Positions 46,403-59,231 are shown, numbered from the stretch's first letter. The stretch is DNA of 64,000 nucleotides from Ananas comosus (GCF_001540865.1 NC_033632.1:8539811-8603810), one strand, 5' to 3'. The notes: generated from the letters alone by a model not told the origin. Numbers and translations: made by a program.

Positions 46403-49400
46403 TGTAAGGACTGAGATTTGATAGTGAATTGAACTCATGTTGATGATAGGTTTTATGTGTGTAAATTTATATACATAAGCATTCGTCAAGTTTAGGAGAA
46501 AATGAGTTAAGAAATCGGAGAAGTTACGCGATTCTTAGTTTTCACTTAAGTTGAATGGTAACTCGGTTTTTCGGAAGAAAGCCACGGAGTAGAGTTGGCT
46601 ATTCGGCGCGTATCGGAGACTTCGTTCATAGCAGATCCAATAGCTCGTTTCGACTCGGTTCAGCTTCTGGAACTACTGGATTGACGGATTTTGAGTTTGA
46701 CCACGGATTTCGAGAAAATCCAAAAATACGTGTTTTATATGTATTTTGTGCGGTAGTTCTCTCTGTTGGAGAGAGGAACGGATTTCGTTGCGAACCTATG
46801 ATCGTTCGAGGTGAACCAAAATCGTACTTTGTTGTCTCTGAAGGTGCTGATCGTACTGGTGCGATCGCTTCGAAACTCTGACGGACGGATTGCGGAGTCG
46901 CGCGGTTGATCGAGGAGAGGTCGGTGTTGGTAAAAGATGATATTTTTCGCAAAAGTCGCGACATTTTATGTACCGTTTCGCGTGAAATCGCACGTGGAGG
47001 AGCGTACGCGCGTTACTCTGTGTCTGTGAGGGCACTAGGGACAAATTATTGAGTCTTGGTGACTTTTTCGCCAAAGGTTCTCCTTGGTATAGATTCATTC
47101 TAGGTTTCTTTGGAACCCTAACACCTACTAGCCACTTCCAGCAAACCCTAGCCGGCCCCCTTGCTTCCCTTGCCCTAGCCGCTCGCCTTCCGGTCGCTGC
47201 CGACCAAGTCCGGGGCCGCCGCCGCCGCAGCAACCACCATTCCTCCCTCTCCATCTCTCTCCATCTCCTTTTTCTTCCGGGTTGGAGCTCGGGCCGAGGT
47301 TATACTTGTCTCAAGGCACCTTGTCGACGTCGCCCCGACCCCTCGGCATCCTCTCCGCGGTATCGACCGCCGCCCGAGCCGCCCGGAGCGCCGCCCTGCC
47401 GTCCAGCCGCTGCTGTATCCTGCAGCTTCCCAGCCCGAGCCCAGGCTCGAGTCTAACCCGCGGCTCCCCGCGCGCAGCCACTGCGATGAACCCGCCCCGC
47501 GCCGTCCCCGGAGTCTCGGGGCCCTCCCCGCAGGTCGCCGGCGCCCTGCGGACGCGCCACCGCGCCTCCGGCCAGCAGCAGCCGCCCCAGCCCCGAGCTC
47601 GGGCTGAAGTCTCTGTGCGCCCTCTCCTCCGCGCCGCAGCCACCTGGGGTCACTCGCGGCGTCTCCTGTGTCCACCGACCTTCCCGGCGGTCGCCGCCGC
47701 CCTTCGGGCCGCCGCCGGCCGCCCTGAACCCTGGGCGTCGCCGCCCGAGGTCTGCAACAGAGCCTAGCTCTAGCGGCAACGCTCGAGCCGTGGGCCGCCG
47801 CTGCTGCCGCCCGCCGCCTTCCCTTTCTCCTCCTCCCGGCATCTGGGGACCGCGCTGCCCTGTCGGTCCCTCGACCTGGCCGGCCATAGCCGTCGCTGGA
47901 GAGCCGCTGGACCGTGCCTAGCTTGTGCGGGCTCGGTCGTTCCGCGTTGCCGCCGCCACTCTCCCGCCCAACCGAGGTGAGCATCGTGTTCCTCACCTCC
48001 CCGCCACCCATCTCTGGCCTGCGCGCACCTCGGCGTGCCGCCGGAAGCGGCCGGAGCAACCTTGCTCCGGCCAAGCCCGAAATAGGCTTAATTTGAATGC
48101 TTTACTGTTGCGAGCAACCCGAGCCTCCCACCGATCTCTGCGGAAGGAGCACGATGATCGTAGTAAATTTCTATCATCGTCTTCACCTTATTTTCGTCGG
48201 GGAGACTCGTTCCGCTTTTCGCATGTCGACCTGTAGAGCCTGTTTGGCTGCTCTTGCGGGTTTGTACACACTTGGCGGTGATCCCGAGCGTGTCCCGATG
48301 CCTCTGGAGGTAACACGGTGATCGTGGATCAGTGCTGATCACAGTGCTCACCTTATCTTGGATCAGAGCGGATGTCGTATCGTTCTGTTTGGTGATTTTT
48401 CCCCGACTACGCGCTGTTCGCAAAACTTCGGTTGCTCCCGCGCTTCCCACAGTGACCTGTTGCGCTCCAGACCATGAGACACGGCCTCCGGCACGTCGAG
48501 ACCTATCAGTATGTGTCTCAGCAGAACTTAGAAGTCCTCGGTTTGCGTGTACGGGCTATGTTATTGCCGATTTACATAAAATATTGGAGATTTTAGTAAA
48601 ATTCAGGGCTTGTTGCAATTGTGCGCCTTTGGGGCTACTGTGGACAGTGTGTAAGACATGTGTGGTGTCCTCTGTACTGATTTTCATGATCCGTTAGCTT
48701 TTGCAGAAATCGAAGAGTCGATTTCGATTCGTTTTTCGGCGAAATTCGCCGAAAGAACGCGGTTTTGGTTGGATTTCTTCCGACGTCGGTTGTGTTGCTC
48801 TGTGAGTGGTCGATAAGCCTTGTTGGCTGATCACCATCATCACCTTGTGGGTTCGGTGATGACGGGTGAGAGACCGCTGGGTTCCGGTGTCGAATTTGAC
48901 ACTTCCGGGAACCCGTATTCGTACAATTATCCGGCGATAATTGTGGTCGTGTGTTATTATGTTTGCTGCCAAAACATCCAAATTGGAGTGTTTTGTGCAC
49001 GCGGGTGACTTGTAGCATGGGTCGGTGCCGTTCCAGGACATTTCAGTGGTCCCGACGGAGTCCCGGTGCGATTTTCGCGGACTTCCGGCGAGTTACGGTA
49101 GTCGGTTTGAGAAACTGATCTCCGTGGTTTGTTAGAGGGATTATGATGTAGTGTTTCTTAAGTTGTGGGTTAACACTACCCCATGTGGACCCTCCTTAGG
49201 TCCTGTGACGTTCTTTTGCCAGTAAGAAAGACAAGGCGCGGCAGAGTTGTACAGTGTGGTACTTCGCATCAACGTGGACAGTGGTGCACCTCGGTGATGT
49301 TTTCTTACCCTTGCTCTTCTTGTATTATCCATGCGATATTATATTGTTGGCCTTTGGCACTGCTATCGTTTAACATTACACCAGTTTGTTGATTTTTACT

Positions 49401-50960
49401 CTACTAAGAATTTCTATGCCTTAGTATCATGTGTAGGAGTAATATCTATCCTTATGTGATACATGTTTCCTTGTTGCCTACTTAGTATTCTGGGGCAATA
49501 CCCTGATTCCGTCGTATATATAGCATTAGAGCGATTTCGGATATCTATGAGATCAGACCGGAATCTAGTCGTTCGAATTCTTAAGTATCAGTATTTTGTG
49601 ACCTATTCGTGTCGACGTCTGCTACATTCTATCATGTCTGTGATTTTGGTTGGGGCGTTCCCATTTGTATATCTATACCTATTCGGTCGAGTCTACAGTT
49701 CTAATCTTGACATACGTAGCCCGATTATTGCTGATGGCCTATACGGTCGGCGCTGTGCCTGAGGGTCTGGAATTGTCGGCTAGTTGCGACGATAGATATC
49801 TAATTGAGTCATACTACATTGATCGGCACTGCAGGTAACCTATCTCACGATACACCAGCAACGGCTCCGATCCACCGCAAGAGGTGTTCTTTCCGGAAAA
49901 GATGGGTTGGATTGCCAACCCGTGAGCCGCAATGGCTTTTGGCGAGGTATATGGCTGTCTGAACCCAGGGGCTTCATTTAGCAGAGGCGTCAGGTACATG
50001 GTCTGACCCAGGGGCTTCATTGCCGAAGCCAACCAGTCAAGGAACAGATTGAGCAGTGGGCATGGGCCTGTGAGGTGCTTCAGCAATATGGCTACGGATT
50101 GGCGTATTTTTTGAGGTTATGCGCAGATCGACACATGCATACAGTAGCTGTAGTGTTATTCTCAGACATCCTTATCTGTTTATTGTAGCCTACTGTTTAT
50201 TTACCTGCATCTCATACTTGTCAGTCCTTCATATCTCTTGTTTACTATTTGTTCCTACTGTATTTTTCACTGACCCGTACTTTGTTTAAGCTCTTCCTGA
50301 TCTGGTGAGTACTCCTCGCCTTCATCGGCTTGCGGTACCCACTGGGAGGGGAGACATGTTTACATGTTCTCACCTCCCCCACCATTTTTCAGGTATCGCA
50401 GGCGATGGGTATTGAGACGAGACGTGAGGCACGTACGTAGCGGTCGTTAGATCTTCCGACCCAGGTTATTCGGTTTAGCTTTTACCCTTATTATTTATGT
50501 TGATATAGAGCTTAGTTGACTTATATGGTTCAGTACTTTTATTACATTTGAACATGTGGATTTTCATGAATGTAATAAAATGATTTTTGAATTTTGTAAA
50601 ATCAAAGGTTTTCTACCCCTCGTGGTAGCGTTTTTTTAAAGAATAAAGGTTTCCGTGTAGGGAACAGTTTTCAAAAGAATTTTCGTGGGTTTCTGTTTAA
50701 ACACTGAATGTAAAACTGTGATGTGAATGGTGAACGTATGAATGTATAGTTATCTTTATATTCATCTAGTTGTGATTGTATCCTGGTTGTACTTTTGTAC
50801 TTGTGCGACGCCGTGCAAATACAGGGGAGATTCTGTCCGTGTGAATTAACAGTGGATTCCCTGTATTTGTGGCGGATCTGGCATACCCTGGGGTCAGGTT
50901 TGCAAAAAAAAAAAAAATTCCGCTGTGTTTTTAAACAGAAATGGACCCCGGGGCGTGACA
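46403..50960 (+). repeat. 5' LTR of the LARD-like element
   Basis: It runs from TGTAAGGACTGAGATTT to GGACCCCGGGGCGTGACA. A GC-rich core (about 47150-48090) follows a stretch with AACCCTAACACC and AAACCCTAGCC. This core yields long open frames on both strands through composition alone. The 7642-10596 LTR is a diverged relative of the right two thirds. Confidence 0.92.
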
Positions 50961-50968
50961 GATTAAAG

Positions 50969-50980
50969 TGGTATCAGAGC
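50969..50980 (+). other. primer-binding site, initiator tRNA-Met
   Basis: TGGTATCAGAGC lies 8 bp after the LTR end and is the standard plant initiator-methionine primer-binding site. Confidence 0.9.
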
Positions 50981-53370
50981 GAGGTTACAACCACAACACC
51001 GTTCACAGGTTGTTTTGAAAAGTAAATGAAGCTGAACCATTGGTTAGGTTGACCCTTAGGAAGACTTACGGTGTATAGGCACGTGAGTGCGGGGTTTGGA
51101 CTTGTGTCCCGGTGTGCATTCGAGTTTGTTAAACTCGAAGTGCATGGTTTCTGTATGTGTTACGGTTCGCACAAGCTAGTGTCTAAGTCGGGGGTAGTGG
51201 CGGTGTACTTTCAGACATCGAGTGGTAGGGTGAAGTTACCCAGGTGTAGCCATTCCTGTCAGGTGGGGCCTTGAAAGGCCAATGATCTGGGCCTAGGCGA
51301 GTGTCATGACTGCCGACGCCCAGGCCACTCTCTCTACTTAGGACACGAGAGCTACTGCGAATGTCTCTACGGAGATGGTGCTTAGACCAGTTACGGTCGC
51401 GACTTCAGTGGTGCTACTAGGGTGTAGCCCAGGGTTTGGATTGCGGTCGTTTCAGCGACTGCATTGTTAGTATTGCTTCCGCAGATCTTTGGGTAGGGTT
51501 GTGATGCCTACCTATCCTCCTTGATTGCTGATTGGAATCAGCGGTTCGGATCTTACGACCTTTTCCTCGTTCATTCTTCCTACCAGAGTCGGATTGACAC
51601 AGTTTTGGTGTCAGGTCCCTGTTAATACATACATCGTATGCGATTGTTCTAACACCTAAATTGGTGTGTTGTGGGTTAGTTGTAGTTGGTGATAGGTTTC
51701 GCCTAGATTCGAGATATTCCAGGGTATTGTCGGAATTCTCGGAGCTTTGATTATAGCTCGGTTGAGGTGCGAAAATCGGTTGGAGAAACTGTTTTCTAGA
51801 GCCTCAGTTGTTACGGTGCGCGGCTTAGTGTCGCTAACAGCTTGCAGATATTGAAAATTAGAGGACTCCCTGTAAGTCGGTTCAGGGTTGTTCTGATTTC
51901 AAATGTCGACTTGTAAAGTCGACGTTTCGATAGTAATGGTTGTGAACTCGTGGTTCCATGAAGAGGTATCAAGTGACTTGATACTTCAATGTGTCACACT
52001 TCCAACTTGTTGTTGGTAGTGAATCTCCGGATATTTCGCTTTTCTTTTGATAAGTATATTGGCTGCAGACAATATACTGTCGAAAGAGGGACGAAATACT
52101 ATCTTCCCGTTTGGGACTTATGGATTGGGTCGATGTGTTCTCTAGACTGTTGTGTGGGAAAAGCTAGAATGATAGTCATCTTTGACCACGTAGCGAGCCT
52201 TGGGTTATTCCTTGGCAGGTTTTGCACAGTGGACTTATCGTCACTGATAAAGGGTTTGGACTCTAGTTCGAGTTTGGGTGTTCGTAGCTCTTTAGTTGTG
52301 CCTTCCACAACTAAAAGGTTTGTTTGGTTAGTAGTCTCGGTCTATTGTCGTGAGGTTCTGAATCAGTGGAGTGACTTGAGCCTGGTTGTTAGCTTTGATT
52401 GTCACCATATGTGATAGCGTAAAAGGTTTGCGACTTGGCTTAACGTGCAAACCTTGAAATGGTATGCTTGTCCAGTCAAATTGGTGACGGGTGCGCTTGG
52501 GTCTCAATGAGACAAGTAATCGGGTGTTGCTGGGAACATCGATCGCTAGGGTCCATGGTAGGACGGCAGCGATAGGGTCTTGTGGAGACAGGTGTTGAGC
52601 ATCACCGAGGGTTGGTATCGCATGGTGTGATTGGCGACCTGTGCATCAAGTGATGGACTTGCAAGAGTATTTGGTGGTCTGTTGGTACCAGATTAAGTTT
52701 GAGGAGACAAAATTGTCTAGCTTATTGGGTGTTGTCAGTTGGACCTTTTTGGTCAGGTGGAAAGTGAGGTCTTGGACCTAGGACTATAGATTGTCGCAGG
52801 TGACTTTACGTTGATGAGGTTGGCAGTCTGTGTGGTTACTGGTAGGAGACTGTGGTCTCCAAAGCGAGAATTTTGACTCAGGTCTTAGAACAATGTTTCG
52901 TATTCGCTCTTGGTGAGCAGGTTGACGTTGTTGGATAGTTGGAGTTTTTCGTTTCAGTCTACGAAAATAGACTCTAGATTAAAATGGTTGTCTCGTGACT
53001 TTTCTACGTGAACTTGCGACGTAGTCGAATCGGTTACGGCTATGCAGACCAAGGTAGAGTGGACCTAAATTTCTAAATGTTGATTATTTATCTCAGAATT
53101 GGCGATTTAGGATCTGATAATCGCGGGACTGTCTTTGTCCGCAAGTTATAGGATGGTATTGATCCCGATGAGTTTTGGTCTGTAGATTTTGGGTTGGTAC
53201 GTTTTCCCTCGATTTGTCCTGGTGGAACCGCAGTCCTATTTTTCCCTTCTACGGAGGTTGATATATTCAGATGTAATTGACCAGTACTCAAAGGTGGTAT
53301 CACAGTGGTGGAAGTATTATCTGAATTCGATTTCGGTGGGTATGTGGTCAAGTTTCGGGGACGAAACTTC

Positions 53371-53387
53371 TTTTAAGGGGGGGATAA
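53371..53387 (+). other. polypurine tract of the LARD-like element
   Basis: TTTTAAGGGGGGGATAA directly precedes the 3' LTR start TGTAAGGACTG at 53388. Confidence 0.8.
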
Positions 53388-54015
53388 TGTAAGGACTGAG
53401 ATTTTGATAGTGCAATTAGATTCACTGTTGATGATGTTTATGTGTGTAATTTAATTACATAAGCATTCGTCAAGTTTCAGGAGAAAATGAGTTAGAACGG
53501 AGAAGTTACGCGATTATTAGTTTTCACTTAAGTGAATAGTAACTCCGGTTTTCCGGAGAAGCCACGGAGTAGAGTTGGCTTTCGGCGCGTATCAGACTTC
53601 GTTCATAGCGATCCAATAGCTCGTTTCGATCGGTTCAGCTATTCTGGAACTACTGGCATTGACGGATTTTGAGTTTGACCCACGGATTTCGAGAAAATCC
53701 AAAAATACGTGTTTTATATGTATTTTGTGCGTAGTTTCTTCTGTTGGAGAGAGGAACGGATTTCGTTGCGAATCCGTGATCGTTCGAGGTGAACCAAAAT
53801 CGTAGCTTTGTTGTCTCTGAGGTGCTGATCGTACTGGTGCGATCCGTTCGCAAATCTGACGGACGGATCTGCGGAGATCGCGCGTTGATCGAGGAGAGGT
53901 CGGTGTTGGTAAAACGATATTTTTCGCAAAAGTCGCGACATTTTATGTACCGTTTCGCGTGAAATCGCACGTGGAGGGGTATTCGCGCGTTTTACTTGTG
54001 CTGTGAGGGACTAGG
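53388..54015 (+). repeat. 3' LTR of the LARD-like element, correctly oriented start
   Basis: It aligns with 46403 to about 47037 with small indels, then runs into the N gap. Confidence 0.9.
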
Positions 54016-54807
54016 NNNNNNNNNNNNNNNNNNNNNNNNNNNNNNNNNNNNNNNNNNNNNNNNNNNNNNNNNNNNNNNNNNNNNNNNNNNNNNNNNNNNN
54101 NNNNNNNNNNNNNNNNNNNNNNNNNNNNNNNNNNNNNNNNNNNNNNNNNNNNNNNNNNNNNNNNNNNNNNNNNNNNNNNNNNNNNNNNNNNNNNNNNNNN
54201 NNNNNNNNNNNNNNNNNNNNNNNNNNNNNNNNNNNNNNNNNNNNNNNNNNNNNNNNNNNNNNNNNNNNNNNNNNNNNNNNNNNNNNNNNNNNNNNNNNNN
54301 NNNNNNNNNNNNNNNNNNNNNNNNNNNNNNNNNNNNNNNNNNNNNNNNNNNNNNNNNNNNNNNNNNNNNNNNNNNNNNNNNNNNNNNNNNNNNNNNNNNN
54401 NNNNNNNNNNNNNNNNNNNNNNNNNNNNNNNNNNNNNNNNNNNNNNNNNNNNNNNNNNNNNNNNNNNNNNNNNNNNNNNNNNNNNNNNNNNNNNNNNNNN
54501 NNNNNNNNNNNNNNNNNNNNNNNNNNNNNNNNNNNNNNNNNNNNNNNNNNNNNNNNNNNNNNNNNNNNNNNNNNNNNNNNNNNNNNNNNNNNNNNNNNNN
54601 NNNNNNNNNNNNNNNNNNNNNNNNNNNNNNNNNNNNNNNNNNNNNNNNNNNNNNNNNNNNNNNNNNNNNNNNNNNNNNNNNNNNNNNNNNNNNNNNNNNN
54701 NNNNNNNNNNNNNNNNNNNNNNNNNNNNNNNNNNNNNNNNNNNNNNNNNNNNNNNNNNNNNNNNNNNNNNNNNNNNNNNNNNNNNNNNNNNNNNNNNNNN
54801 NNNNNNN
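54016..54807. other. assembly gap (N run, 792 bp)
   Basis: The gap separates forward from inverted 3' LTR sequence. Confidence 0.99.
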
Positions 54808-57000
54808 AGAGAGAGATACCCACAATTAAGAAACACTACATCATAATCCCTCTAACAACACCACGGAGATCAGTTTCTCATAAACCCGACACCGTGAACT
54901 CGCCGGACATCCCGAAAATGCGCACCGGACTCCGTCGGTGACCACTGAAGATCGTCCCGGAACTGCACCCGACCCCAGTGGCTACAAGTCACCCGCGCCA
55001 CCAAACACTCCAATTTGGATGTTTTGGGAAGCAAACATAAGATAGACACCTACGACCACAAATTATTCACCGGATAATTGTACGAATACGGGTTCCCGGA
55101 AGTGTCAAATTCGACAAATCGGAACCCACCGTCGCTCACCCTCATCACCGAACCCAACAAGGTGATGATGGTGACAGCAATAAGGCTTATCGACCACTCA
55201 ACAGTAGCAAACAAACGACGTCGGAAGAAATTCCGATACCAGAAACCGGTTCTTTCGGCAGAATTTCGTCGAAAAAGCGCATCGAAACGACTCTTCGATT
55301 TCTGCAAAAGCAACGGATCATGGACAATCAGTCCGAGAGGACACCCACACATGTTCTACACACTGTCCCACAGTAACCCAAAGGGCGACAAATTGCACAA
55401 AAGCCCTGAAATATATACATAAACTTCCATATTTTATGTACATCAGAGCAATCAAGCACGTACAAACACAAACAGAAGGACTTCTAAGTTCTGCTGAGAC
55501 CATACGATAGGTCTCTGACGTCCGGAGGCCGTGATCACGTCGGAGCGCAACAGGTCCTGTGGAAGCGCGGGAGCAACTCGAAGGTTCTGCGAACAGCGCG
55601 TAGTCTGGGGAAAAAGTCCACAAACAAGAACGATCACGACTACGCTGATCCAAAATCAGAGGTGAGCACTGTGATCAGCACTGGGATCCACGATCACCGG
55701 TGCCTCCACCCTCCAAGAGGCATGCGTGACAGCCAAGATTCACCGCCAAGTGTGTGTAAACCTGCCAACAGCAGCCAAACAGCGTCTACAGGGTTCGACA
55801 ATGCGAAAACGGACGAGTCGAGAAAAGGTGAGCAGATGATGAAATTTACTACGATGCATCGTGCTCCCTTCCGCAGAGATCAGGGAGGCTCGGGTTGCTC
55901 GAACCAGTAAAGCATTCAAATTAAGCCCTATTTCGGCTTGGTCGGAGCAAGGTTGGTCCTGGCCGGCGTTCCGGCAGGCCACGCCGAGGTGCGCGCAGGC
56001 CAGAATGGCGGGGGAGGAGGAATACGATGCTCACCGCCTCCGGTTGGCCGCGGAGTGGCGGCGGCGACGGTGGACCGAGCCGAGCCCGTACACAGCTAGG
56101 CACGGTCAGCGGCTCTCCCAGCGACGGCATGGCCCGGACAGGTCGGGGACGACAGCGCCGGTCCCAGATGCCGGTAGGAGGAGACCAAGGAGGCGGCGGG
56201 CAGCAGCAGCGGCAGCCCCACGGCTCGACGCGCTGCCGGCTCGAAGGCTATGGCTCGGTTTGCAGACCTGGGCGGCGCGCCATGGGTTCTGGCGGCGGCG
56301 CGGCCCGAAGGGCGGCGGCGACGCGGAAGGTCGTGACACAGGAATACGCCGCGGGAGCTGACCCGCAGGTGGCTGCGGCGCGGAGGAGAGGGCGCGCAGA
56401 GAACCTCCAGCCCGAGCTCGGGGCTGGGGCGGCTGCTGCTGGCAGAAGCGCCGGTGGCGGCGCCAGGGGCCGCGCTGACTTGCGGGGAGGGCCGCCGAGA
56501 CTCCGGGGGAGGGCGGCGGAGCGGGTTCATGCCGGTGGCTACGCCGGGAGGCCGCGGTTACGACTCGGCCAAGCTCGGGCGTGGGAAGGCTGCAGGATCA
56601 GCAGCGGCATGGACGCGTCAGCGTTCGCATCCGGCGCTCTGGCGGCGGCGATTCCGCGGAGAGGACGCCCGAGGGCTCGGGGCCGATGTCGACAAGGTGC
56701 CTTGAGAACAAATATACTCGGCCGCGAGCTCCCAACCCAGAAATAAAAGGAGATGAGAAGATGGAGAGGATGAATGATGGTTGCTGCTCGGGGCGGCGGC
56801 GGCCGTGCCGGGACTTGGTCGGCAGATAACGACGGAAGGCGAGCCGGCTAGGGCAAAGGGACAGCAAGGGGGCCCAGGCTTAGGCGTGTTGTGAATGGCT
56901 AGGTTCGTTTAGGGTTCCAAGAAAACCCTAGAATGGAATCTATCTAAGGAGAGAACTTTGCGAAAAAGTCACCAAGGACTCAACAATTTGGTTCCTATGC
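54808..57000 (-). repeat. 3' LTR block in inverted orientation
   Basis: Its reverse complement aligns with about 47028-49167 of the 5' LTR, including the GC-rich core. Inversion beside an N gap in a scaffold suggests a misoriented contig, though a real rearrangement is not excluded by sequence alone. Confidence 0.88.
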
Positions 57001-57783
57001 TGTGTCGCCTTAAAAAAAAAAAACGTTTGGACTGGGGTCCCATACGGTCTAGGCGGTGTTTATGTCCCTTAGGTGACAATTAAGTGTGCCTGTCTCAGAG
57101 GGGACATAAATGTGCCGCAGCGTGTTCATGTTTTCATGTTGGTCCTATGTTAGTGTTGATCTACTTATATTTCTATTGATATGTAAGTATGCAAGTGGTA
57201 AGTGTAGTGTCAAAATGTAAGTCACAAATTTGTCTTTGGGTGCTTTTAAGAAAACTTTTGACAAGGGATGTGCCTTTGGAAATAAGAAATTTTTTTGCGA
57301 TGGTGCTCCCCATCTTTTGGAAACTAAAATGTTTTAAGTTTTTAGTAAAATAATGTAAGTACTTTTAGGTGTACAAGTTTACATTATTTTCATGACTTGG
57401 TATATTCAGTTGATTCGAGATATAGTTGTATTTATTATTCCCATTTTCGATTTGGCTTATTGGACCCAGCCTTCTAGATTGCTGGCGATGCATACACGGA
57501 GTGCAGAGCAGAGTTATGGGTAGCGGACGCTATGGACTTTTTACCACCCCCTCCACTCTTGTACATTTGTACAGAGGGGAGGGTCACCCATGGCGTTCGG
57601 CTACTTCCGCTCCTCATGAGTGGTCTAGTCCTTCTCGATTTGTTGTCATGCCCAGTCACTTTTATGTCATCCTTGTTATCATTTGCTTTCTCTATACATT
57701 CCTCGACTGTTCATATCTACGTCCATTTATTTTGTTATCGATGTTATTTATCTATTCCTACATGACCTCTATTTGTGATGTCG
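57001..57783. repeat. 3' LTR block present as a mirror (string reversal without complement)
   Basis: Read backwards on the same strand it matches 50147-50928 of the 5' LTR almost base for base. For example CGTTTGGACTGGGGTCCCAT at 57024 is the backward spelling of the sequence ending at 50907, and the match holds throughout. Neither the forward nor the reverse-complement comparison aligns. Normal orientation resumes at 57784, precisely where the 5' LTR continues. Confidence 0.95.
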
Positions 57784-57821
57784 TTTTTAAACTGAAATGG
57801 ACCCCGGGGCGTGACACTACT

Positions 57822-59231
57822 TGTCATGCCACTCGTCAAGTTATTAACCTTATCTAGATGCCACTTGTTCTCGTGTTCAACATTAACTAGATAACACTCG
57901 TTCTTGTTTAAGTGCTCCCAATACACTAATTACACATTCACTAGGTTTTCATCTATTTAGGATCAAATCAACATTTATCCTCTCATTACAGGGTTCTAAA
58001 GCACTACTTTCCAATCTCATGCATACTAGGTTCAAGTGACAAACAAGCAACACTACACCACACTAGCATGCAAGAATATGAAACAACCAATTAAGCACCC
58101 TATAATGCAAGAGTTCAATATGCACAATTGATCAACCATAATACTTAGACATAGGGAGCAGTTCAACTGCTTCGGAATGACACCCCCCACCTCTTAGCGA
58201 CAAAGCGAGGTAGGAAATCCGAATTCGTGATCACATGTTGCCGCCTCGACCTTTCGGGTGGAAACGACGCCGAAACGCCCTCCGCTTGGCGATATCTCCA
58301 CACCGACTCGACGAATCGCCGAACCGTCGCCGCCAATGCGTTTAGACACCTATCAATTAGGTTTACGACCATCCAAATAAGATCAAAACCCAACATTTCC
58401 CAAAACCCTTATTTAGAGCCCTAGGTTGTAACCATTGCAAGAATCCATCTCTAAATCCCCAAACTCAAGCATTAAGCACTTATTGAGCATGCTAGAGTTC
58501 TAACTAAATAAGTTCTAGAGTATAAAATCCAAACCCTTGTGATATACCATTAAAGAGGTTAGTGCTTACCTCAACACCTAGCTCCTGGCTTGAAAAAGAA
58601 TGAGAAGAAGGTGCTACACTTGCTCCTAGCTTCAATCTCCACCAAATCTCCTCTCCTTTTTCCTCCTTGGAGAGAGAGAGAGAAAGAGCTCTAGAGAGAG
58701 AGAGAGGATATTAGGGTTGAGAGTGTGAGGGAGAGAAGAGAAAGAGCTCCCACCCACTTCTATACACTCCCATAATGCCATATATTCAAATAAGCCCCTC
58801 AACTCTCTATTTAATGCACTGGCCCCGCGGGGCAATTTTTTGTATAAGGGACCGGTCCTCTATACAAATGGGGTACCGGTCCCCATAAGTCCAGAATTTC
58901 AGCATTTTTAGGACTTAGCCAAATTTCAGTCTTTTTCGTTTCTTCTTCGTTTTCACTCGTTTTCGCTCGTTTGGCCTCCGATTCTTTTCAAATCGCACCG
59001 CGACTCTCAAAACATGTTTTCGAGCGTGTTTACATTATTTTTTCATCCACGCTAATGCCGGATTTAGTCCACAGTCCAATGTAGCCTTTCGGGTACCATT
59101 TTCGCACCTACGCGCTCTAAAAACGCCCGAATGCTTCCGAACTTCACCGGAACTTCACCGGAACCCTTCAAATGGCTTTCCAACCAAATGTACACCATAA
59201 CATCATAATTTTAGAAGTTCGGTTCCTTACA
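57822..59231 (-). repeat. remainder of the reverse-strand LTR
   Basis: It continues the LTR interrupted at 46402 and ends, on the minus strand, at the LTR start TGTAAGGAACCG. A purine-rich GAGAG tract lies at 58668-58740. One partial palindrome, GGTACCGGTCCCC, is at about 58873. No coding signal. Confidence 0.75.

Larger units (their letters stand above)
50961..53387 (+). other. non-coding internal region of the LARD-like element
   Basis: After the primer-binding site no gag, protease, RT, RNase H or integrase motif was found in any frame; stops are frequent. Only the 3' end keeps the GTTTCGGGGACGAAACTTC context seen before the polypurine tracts of the chromoviruses here, suggesting descent from such an element. 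Confidence 0.75.
46403..57816 (+). mobile_element. LARD-like non-autonomous LTR retrotransposon
   Basis: The target duplication CTACT (46398-46402 and 57817-57821) fixes both ends. The 5' LTR is 46403-50960 (4558 bp), the non-coding internal region 50961-53387 (2427 bp), and the 3' LTR 53388-57816. The primer-binding site matches initiator tRNA-Met, and a polypurine tract TTTTAAGGGGGGGA precedes the 3' LTR. Very long LTRs with a short internal region lacking gag and pol match the large retrotransposon derivative class. The 3' LTR is badly assembled: a forward start, an N gap, an inverted block, a mirror-reversed block, then a correct last 33 bp. Confidence 0.9.

Noticed and set aside
47175..48074. 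Long open frame (about 299 codons) on the minus strand and overlapping frames on the plus strand
   Set aside because: Open on several frames at once because of extreme GC content inside an LTR; Arg/Gly/Ala-rich with no domain, and the diverged LTR copies do not conserve it.
50969..50980. Fragment of a tRNA-Met gene
   Set aside because: It is the complement of the tRNA 3' end directly after an LTR, that is, a primer-binding site.
53943..54836. Open frames across the N gap
   Set aside because: Consist almost wholly of unknown bases.
56027..56746. Open frame of about 239 codons
   Set aside because: Same GC-rich LTR core seen in the inverted block; composition artefact.
57426..57857. Open frame of about 143 codons
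   Set aside because: Lies largely in the mirror-reversed block, so the translation is meaningless.
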